A stretch of DNA of 9,425 nt from SCUN01 sp964343975 (GTDB lineage: Bacteria; Acidobacteriota; Vicinamibacteria; Vicinamibacterales; SCN-69-37): positions 1 to 9,425 of the forward strand of contig CAYFLU010000129.1 in assembly GCA_964343975.1 (NCBI GenBank). The letters run 5' to 3'. The notes beneath the pieces are model-generated. The model was given only the letters and a program-made list of their open reading frames with translations. It did no database searches and was not told the DNA's origin. This document shows positions 6,163-9,425 of the stretch, in pieces. Positions within the stretch are counted from its first letter, which is position 1; every line of letters begins with the position of its first letter. A program made the translations under genes and the position numbers.

Positions 6163-6186
6163 AAGTGCGAGAGTGCGAGAGTGCGA
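6163..6186 (+). repeat. Three tandem 8-bp repeats (GAGTGCGA)
   Basis: Units AAGTGCGA (6163-6170), GAGTGCGA (6171-6178) and GAGTGCGA (6179-6186) follow the hsp20-B stop within 5 nt. The third unit is also the start of the 5' arm of the hairpin at 6181-6228. The AGTGC core occurs twice more inside the hairpin (6196-6200 and 6203-6207). Confidence 0.8.
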
Positions 6187-6228
6187 AGGTTCCGGAGTGC
6201 ACAGTGCGCTGCACTCCGGCCTTCGCAC
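6181..6228. repeat. Long imperfect palindrome / hairpin between hsp20-B and rpoZ
   Basis: The outer arms GTGCGAAGG (6181-6189) and CCTTCGCAC (6220-6228) pair perfectly. After a 2-nt TT bulge (6190-6191), the inner arms CCGGAGTGCA (6192-6201) and TGCACTCCGG (6210-6219) also pair perfectly, around an 8-nt loop (6202-6209). This gives 19 base pairs in all. There is no T-run on either side, so it is not a classical Rho-independent terminator. It could stabilise the hsp20-B 3' end, act as a U-less terminator, serve as a processing site, or be a copy of a dispersed palindromic repeat. Confidence 0.85.
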
Positions 6229-6260
6229 CGGCCGGGGAGGTCTGATAACCTAGGCTCGCT

Positions 6261-6560
6261 ATGTCAGATACCTTCGACGATCAGATTCCGGCTCCGGCAC
6301 CCGTGGTTCCTGCGGCGCCGGTCGTGCACCTGCCGCGCATTCCGGCGCAGCCGGCGCCCGAGATCAATAGCCGCTTCCTGTTTGTCGACGTGGCGGCCAT
6401 GCGCGCCAAGCAGCTCCGCAGCGGCGCGCTCGTCCGGCTCGACAAGGGCGAAGGCCGGCATGTGCCGCACAAGCTCGAGCGTGTGGCGATGCAGGAAGTG
6501 AAAGAGCGGCTGGTCGAGTACGACCTGCCCGCGACGCCTGTTACCCGCGTGATCGAGTAA
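6261..6560 (+). CDS. rpoZ: DNA-directed RNA polymerase omega subunit
   Basis: 99 residues. The first 34 are Pro/Ala/Val-rich and probably disordered. The omega core at about 35-88 reads INSRFLFVDVAAMRAKQLRSG, then PHKLERVAMQEVKERLVEY, which matches the family pattern of RF..V..AA.RA.QL..G followed by a K...A..E...G.V.Y-type helix. Omega helps fold and assemble the beta' subunit and in many bacteria is part of the ppGpp site. The MAR-type motif is changed to MRAKQL here; residue-level ppGpp binding cannot be judged. The start ATG at 6261 has no clear Shine-Dalgarno: GGGGAGG at 6234-6240 is 20 nt away. The 3' end overlaps gatA by 20 bp tail-to-tail. Expression could come from its own weak promoter after the hairpin, or by readthrough from hsp20-B. 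Confidence 0.85.
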   Translation: MSDTFDDQIPAPAPVVPAAPVVHLPRIPAQPAPEINSRFLFVDVAAMRAKQLRSGALVRLDKGEGRHVPHKLERVAMQEVKERLVEYDLPATPVTRVIE

Positions 6561-7983
6561 GTTCCGACACGCGTTCCCACGCGTCGGCGTACCGCAACAC
6601 CGACGCATCATCCCAAGGTTTCCCCACAAACTGCATCCCGACCGGTAGACCGGCCGGGGTGTGTCCGCACGGGACGCTGATCGCCGGCACGCCGGCGAGG
6701 TTGGCGCTCACCGTGAACACGTCGGCCAGATACATCTGCAACGGATCCTCGGTGCGTTCACCGAAGCGGAACGCTGGGATCGGGCTGGTTGGCATCAAGA
6801 TCGTGTCGACCGACGCAAACGCCGTCGTGAAGTCGCGCGTGATGAGCGTGCGCACCTGCTGGGCCTTCAGATAAAACGCATCGTAGTAGCCGGCGCTGAG
6901 CACATACGTGCCGAGCATGATCCGGCGCTTCACTTCGGGGCCGAAGCCGGCGCCGCGTGTGGCGTCGTACATGTCGTTGAGTGACGCGCCGGCCACGCGC
7001 GCGCCGTACCGCACGCCGTCGAAGCGCGCGAGGTTCGCGCTCGCCTCGGCCGTCGCCACGAGGTAATACACCGGAATCGCATGAGCGGCGTGCGGCAGAG
7101 CGATGTCCACCATCACCGCGCCGGCCGCCGCCAGTACCGCGCGCGCCGCGTTGAACGCCGCCAGCACATCCGGGGCGACGCCGTTGGCGAGCAGCGCCGA
7201 CGGCACGCCAATGCGCACGCCCGCGATCGAGCCATTCAACGCGCCGGTGAACGACGGCACCGGCACATCGCCGCTCGTCGCATCTTGCGTGTCGTGCCCC
7301 GCGATGACATCCATCACGAGTGCGGCATCCGCCGCCGTCGTCGCAAACGGGCCGATCTGATCCAGCGACGACGCGAAGGCGATCAGTCCATAGCGCGACA
7401 CGCGACCATACGTCGGCTTGAATCCGACGATGCCGCAGAGCGAGGCGGGCTGGCGAATCGATCCGCCCGTGTCTGACCCGAGCGAGATCGGCGTCATGCC
7501 GGCCGCAACGGCCACGGCCGAGCCGCCGCTCGAGCCGCCAGGCGTGCGCGTGGGATCCACCGGGTTCTTCGCCGGGCCGAACGCCGAATTTTCCGTCGAC
7601 GAGCCCATCGCGAATTCATCACAGGTCGTCTTGCCGACGATCACGGCGCCGGCGGCTTCGAGCCGGTCCACGACGGTGGCGTTGTACGGCGACACGAAGT
7701 GCTCGAGCATCTTCGAGCCGGCCGTGGTCACCGAGCCGGTGACGACGATGTTGTCTTTGAGCGCGATCGGTACGCCGTGGAGCGGGCCGGCCGGCGCCGA
7801 CATCTGATCGAGCGCGGCGGCACGGGCGCGGGCGCGATCGGCGAGGACCGACTGAAAGGCATGGAGTGCCGGACCTGCGGCGTCGACATCGGCGATGCGC
7901 GTGAGCGCGGCTTCGCAGACGGCCGTGGCCGTGGTCTCGCGTCGCGCGATGGCGTTGCGGAGATCGAGCGCGGTGCGCGCCAT
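6541..7983 (-). CDS. gatA: Asp-tRNA(Asn)/Glu-tRNA(Gln) amidotransferase subunit A
   Basis: A 480-residue amidase-signature enzyme that releases ammonia from glutamine (or asparagine) for GatB to amidate mischarged Glu-tRNA(Gln)/Asp-tRNA(Asn). The amidase Ser-cisSer-Lys triad is present: K76 in ALKDN, S151 in PGGSSGGSA and S175 in GSDTGGSIRQPA. The family blocks GKTTCDEFAMGSSTENSAFG (117-136), GFKPTYGRVSRYGLIAFASS and MPTSP are present, and NLAGVPAISVPCG near the end is typical of GatA rather than of generic amidases. The start is ATG at 7983, sharing one base with the gatC stop (TGATG). The reading frame stays open far upstream to 9372, but that part is antisense to gatC and the nuclease and is not GatA-like. 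gatB is not in the window. The 3' end overlaps rpoZ by 20 bp. Confidence 0.97.
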   Translation of the reverse strand: MARTALDLRNAIARRETTATAVCEAALTRIADVDAAGPALHAFQSVLADRARARAAALDQMSAPAGPLHGVPIALKDNIVVTGSVTTAGSKMLEHFVSPYNATVVDRLEAAGAVIVGKTTCDEFAMGSSTENSAFGPAKNPVDPTRTPGGSSGGSAVAVAAGMTPISLGSDTGGSIRQPASLCGIVGFKPTYGRVSRYGLIAFASSLDQIGPFATTAADAALVMDVIAGHDTQDATSGDVPVPSFTGALNGSIAGVRIGVPSALLANGVAPDVLAAFNAARAVLAAAGAVMVDIALPHAAHAIPVYYLVATAEASANLARFDGVRYGARVAGASLNDMYDATRGAGFGPEVKRRIMLGTYVLSAGYYDAFYLKAQQVRTLITRDFTTAFASVDTILMPTSPIPAFRFGERTEDPLQMYLADVFTVSANLAGVPAISVPCGHTPAGLPVGMQFVGKPWDDASVLRYADAWERVSELTRSRG

Positions 7984-8288
7984 CAGCCGATCACCTTCGG
8001 CACGACGAACGTGCCCGAGGCGCGATCGCCATTCGGCGCATTCTGCAGCGCGGCCTCGTTCGAGAGCGATGTCGACGTGACGTCCTCGCGCAGGGCCGCG
8101 GCCGGCAGGCCGGGCAGCGTCGAGGCGTAGGGCGCGACGCCCGCGGTATCGACCGCCTGAATGGCGGCCGCGTACTCGAGGATGTCGCCGATCTGGCGCG
8201 CGTAGCGATCGAGTTCCGCCTCGGTCACATCGAGACGCGCGAGCGTCGCAATGCGCTGGACATCGGCTCGGGAGAACGAAACCGGCAT
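7983..8288 (-). CDS. gatC: Asp-tRNA(Asn)/Glu-tRNA(Gln) amidotransferase subunit C
   Basis: 101 residues, the usual length. The signature opening SRADVQRIATLARLDVTEAEL at about 6-26 is followed by a helix (IGDILEYAAAIQAVDT), the extended segment GVAPYASTLPGLPAAALRED and a C-terminal VPKVI, the conserved GatC end. GatC wraps around GatA and GatB and holds the complex together. Its stop shares a base with the gatA start (TGATG), so the two are coupled. The ATG at 8288 has no Shine-Dalgarno (CTCGGACC precedes it), and the palindromic -10 candidate is only 9 nt upstream, so the mRNA is probably leaderless or nearly so. It is divergent from the secreted nuclease gene. Confidence 0.96.
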   Translation of the reverse strand: MPVSFSRADVQRIATLARLDVTEAELDRYARQIGDILEYAAAIQAVDTAGVAPYASTLPGLPAAALREDVTSTSLSNEAALQNAPNGDRASGTFVVPKVIG

Positions 8289-8297
8289 GGTCCGAGA

Positions 8298-8307
8298 ATG
8301 CTAGCAT
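8298..8307. promoter_or_regulatory. Palindromic, symmetric extended -10 candidate (divergent promoter)
   Basis: ATGCTAGCAT is a perfect 10-bp palindrome in the 25-bp gap between the gatC and nuclease start codons. On each strand it reads TG-C-TAGCAT, an extended -10 (TGn plus 4 of 6 to TATAAT). Plus strand: 6 nt separate the hexamer from the ATG at 8314, so transcription would begin on or next to the start codon. Minus strand: 9 nt separate it from the gatC ATG. No -35 match is evident for either strand. Both genes lack Shine-Dalgarno sequences, which fits leaderless mRNAs. Confidence 0.4.
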
Positions 8308-8313
8308 GTGGCC

Positions 8314-9219
8314 ATGAAGAAGCTCATGGTTGCGGCCGTCGCCATCACGTGCTTGGCCCTGCAGGCGGGCCTCGGTGCGTGGGGCAGTGACGTGCATCGA
8401 ATGATCACCAAGCGCGCGATCGACGGACTGCCGGCGGACCTCAAGGCGTTCTACAGCGCCAAGGCCGACTTCATCGCGGAGCATTCGATCGATCCCGACC
8501 TCTGGCGCGTGGCTGAGCTGACGACGTCGTTCGGGCCGGAAGATCCCAACCACTTCCTCGACTTCGACAACTTCAACGAACCCGCGCCGTTCAGCGGTGT
8601 GCCGCGCGAGTGGAACGCCGTCGTGCAGAAGTACGGCGCCGAGCTCGCGAACAAGAACGGCCGCCTGCCGTGGCGCGGTGAAGAAGTGTTCAACAAGCTG
8701 GTGTCGACCTTCGCCGACATGGCCAAGCCGAACGCCCCGGGCTACGCGGGTGAGAACGCGCGCTACCTGTCGGCGGTGCTGGCGCACTACGTGGAAGACG
8801 GGCACCAGCCGTTTCACGGCGTGGCCAACTACGACGGTCAGCTGACGAATCAGCGCGGCATCCACTCGCGCTTCGAGACCGAGCTCGTGCTCCGCTACAA
8901 AGACACGATGAAGCTCACGCCGGTGACGATCACGCCGATCCCCGACATCAAGACGTTCTTCTTCGATACGCTCCTCGCCGATCAGCCGCTTGCCGCCCAG
9001 GTGCTCGCGGCCGACAAGAAGGCCGTGGAGGGGCGCGAGCTCTACGACGACGGCTACTTCGAGGCGTTCGCGAAGGCGGGTGCGCTCGCCGTGGCGGAGC
9101 GCCGCGTGAGCGAGTCGGCCAGCGGCGTGGCGAGTGTGTGGGTCGCGGCCTGGACGAAGGCCGGCAAGCCCAAGCTGCCCGTCGACACACCGCGCACGCC
9201 GGCCAAGATTCGCAAATAG
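8314..9219 (+). CDS. Secreted S1/P1 nuclease / zinc phospholipase C-fold protein
   Basis: 301 residues. An N-terminal signal peptide (KK, then a hydrophobic run to LGA, cleavage predicted after A22) would expose Trp23 as the mature N-terminus. This is the hallmark of the fold, because the Trp amino group and carbonyl bind zinc. Likely trinuclear zinc ligands: W23, H28 (WGSDVH), D60 or D62 (DPDLWR), H80 (DPNHFLDF), H158, D162 and H168 (HYVEDGHQPFH), H184 and E188 (GIHSRFETE). The H-x3-E last pair is as in Bacillus cereus phospholipase C, where P1 nuclease has H-x3-D. The substrate, nucleic acid or phospholipid, cannot be decided from sequence. ATG at 8314 is preferred over the GTG two codons upstream, since the mature protein is unchanged and the -10 candidate favours it. 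A Pro/Lys-rich tail ends the protein. lpxD follows after 12 bp. Confidence 0.88.
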   Translation: MKKLMVAAVAITCLALQAGLGAWGSDVHRMITKRAIDGLPADLKAFYSAKADFIAEHSIDPDLWRVAELTTSFGPEDPNHFLDFDNFNEPAPFSGVPREWNAVVQKYGAELANKNGRLPWRGEEVFNKLVSTFADMAKPNAPGYAGENARYLSAVLAHYVEDGHQPFHGVANYDGQLTNQRGIHSRFETELVLRYKDTMKLTPVTITPIPDIKTFFFDTLLADQPLAAQVLAADKKAVEGRELYDDGYFEAFAKAGALAVAERRVSESASGVASVWVAAWTKAGKPKLPVDTPRTPAKIRK

Positions 9220-9231
9220 CGCGGACGCGCG

Positions 9232-9425
9232 ATGCTGCTCTCGGAACTGGTCAAACTCCTCGGCTGCACACTCGACGGCGACGGTCACGTCGACGTGCGT
9301 CGTGTGTCGGGCCTCGACGAGGCGCAGCCGGGTGACGTCAGCTTCCTCGCCAATCCGAAATACGCGAAGCATGTGCAGAGCACGCGCGCGTCGGCGGTGA
9401 TCGCCGATCAGTCGCTGACCTCGGC
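9232..9425 (+). CDS. lpxD: UDP-3-O-acylglucosamine N-acyltransferase LpxD, N-terminal fragment
   Basis: The window ends inside this gene; 64 codons are visible. The sequence is the uridine-binding N-terminal domain of LpxD: LSELVKLLGCTLDGDGHVDV, then VSGLDEAQPGDVSFLANPKY with the diagnostic A-x-PGD-x-SFLANPKY block at about 31-43, and a following STRASAVIAD. LpxD adds the N-linked hydroxyacyl chain in lipid A synthesis, in the cytoplasm. The left-handed beta-helix hexapeptide repeats would lie beyond the window. The ATG at 9232 is 12 bp after the nuclease stop. No strong Shine-Dalgarno is seen (only a GGA at 9223-9225). It may be co-transcribed with the nuclease gene. Presence of LpxD implies a lipopolysaccharide-bearing outer membrane. 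Confidence 0.93.
   Translation, partial: MLLSELVKLLGCTLDGDGHVDVRRVSGLDEAQPGDVSFLANPKYAKHVQSTRASAVIADQSLTS

Noticed and set aside
6181..6228. Hairpin as a classical Rho-independent terminator
   Set aside because: The stem is strong, but no T-run follows on either strand, so I list it as a palindromic repeat or hairpin with termination only as one possibility.
8308..8313. GTG start at 8308 for the nuclease gene
   Set aside because: It adds only two residues before a normal signal peptide (MKK...) and would lie upstream of the transcription start suggested by the -10 candidate. ATG at 8314 is simpler.
7984..9372. A minus-strand open frame continuing upstream of gatA to 9372 (943 codons in all)
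   Set aside because: Only the part from 7983 down is GatA-like. The upstream 463 codons are antisense to gatC's neighbour region and the nuclease gene, are His/Arg/Val-rich without any domain, and read as a high-GC shadow frame.
1..9425. CRISPR arrays, insertion sequences, tRNA or rRNA genes, phage or defence genes
   Set aside because: No repeat-spacer pattern, transposase, cloverleaf or integrase-like reading frame was seen; almost all sequence is accounted for by housekeeping genes.

Overview
The window is a compact, high-GC bacterial segment. It codes for an LPS biosynthesis enzyme (LpxD), a cell-wall lytic transglycosylase (MltG), GatCA amidotransferase subunits and exonuclease VII. This points to a diderm bacterium. 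The gene set and protein style fit an uncultured Acidobacteriota lineage, Vicinamibacteria-like, but that placement is inference and was not tested by phylogeny. Every part of the window is coding except two intergenic regions of 135 bp and 103 bp. No mobile element, CRISPR array, tRNA or rRNA is visible.

Left part (1-5584). The 3' end of mltG on the plus strand meets a seven-gene minus-strand cluster. In transcription order the cluster is hsp20-A (5584), ymdB, xseA, xseB, ispA, tlyA and nadK (ending at 201). The genes overlap or lie within 6 bp of each other (ATGA overlaps at hsp20-A/ymdB and xseA/xseB, a 19-bp overlap at tlyA/nadK), so it is almost certainly one operon. It combines a small heat-shock chaperone, a metallophosphoesterase, exonuclease VII, farnesyl diphosphate synthesis, an RNA methyltransferase and NADP synthesis. 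The xseA-xseB-ispA-tlyA-nadK core is a widespread bacterial arrangement. dxs, which often sits between ispA and tlyA, is absent here.

Middle (5585-6560). A 135-bp AT-rich region separates two divergent Hsp20 genes. It carries a plausible sigma-70-type promoter, a 12-bp-period direct repeat and an inverted repeat inside the promoter spacer. The plus-strand hsp20-B is followed by three tandem 8-mers that run into a 19-bp-stem hairpin, and then by rpoZ (RNA polymerase omega).

Right part (6541-9425). gatA and gatC are on the minus strand; gatA overlaps rpoZ tail-to-tail by 20 bp. gatC is divergent from a secreted S1/P1-nuclease/phospholipase C-fold protein, with only 25 bp between the two ATGs. 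A 10-bp palindrome between them reads as an extended -10 box on both strands, which suggests a symmetric bidirectional, nearly leaderless promoter. The 5' end of lpxD follows the nuclease gene.

Most genes are well-known housekeeping families. The items most worth a second look are the divergent sHSP pair with one copy heading a housekeeping operon, the repeat-plus-hairpin element at 6163-6228, and the symmetric promoter candidate at 8298-8307. No convincing new multi-gene system is visible.
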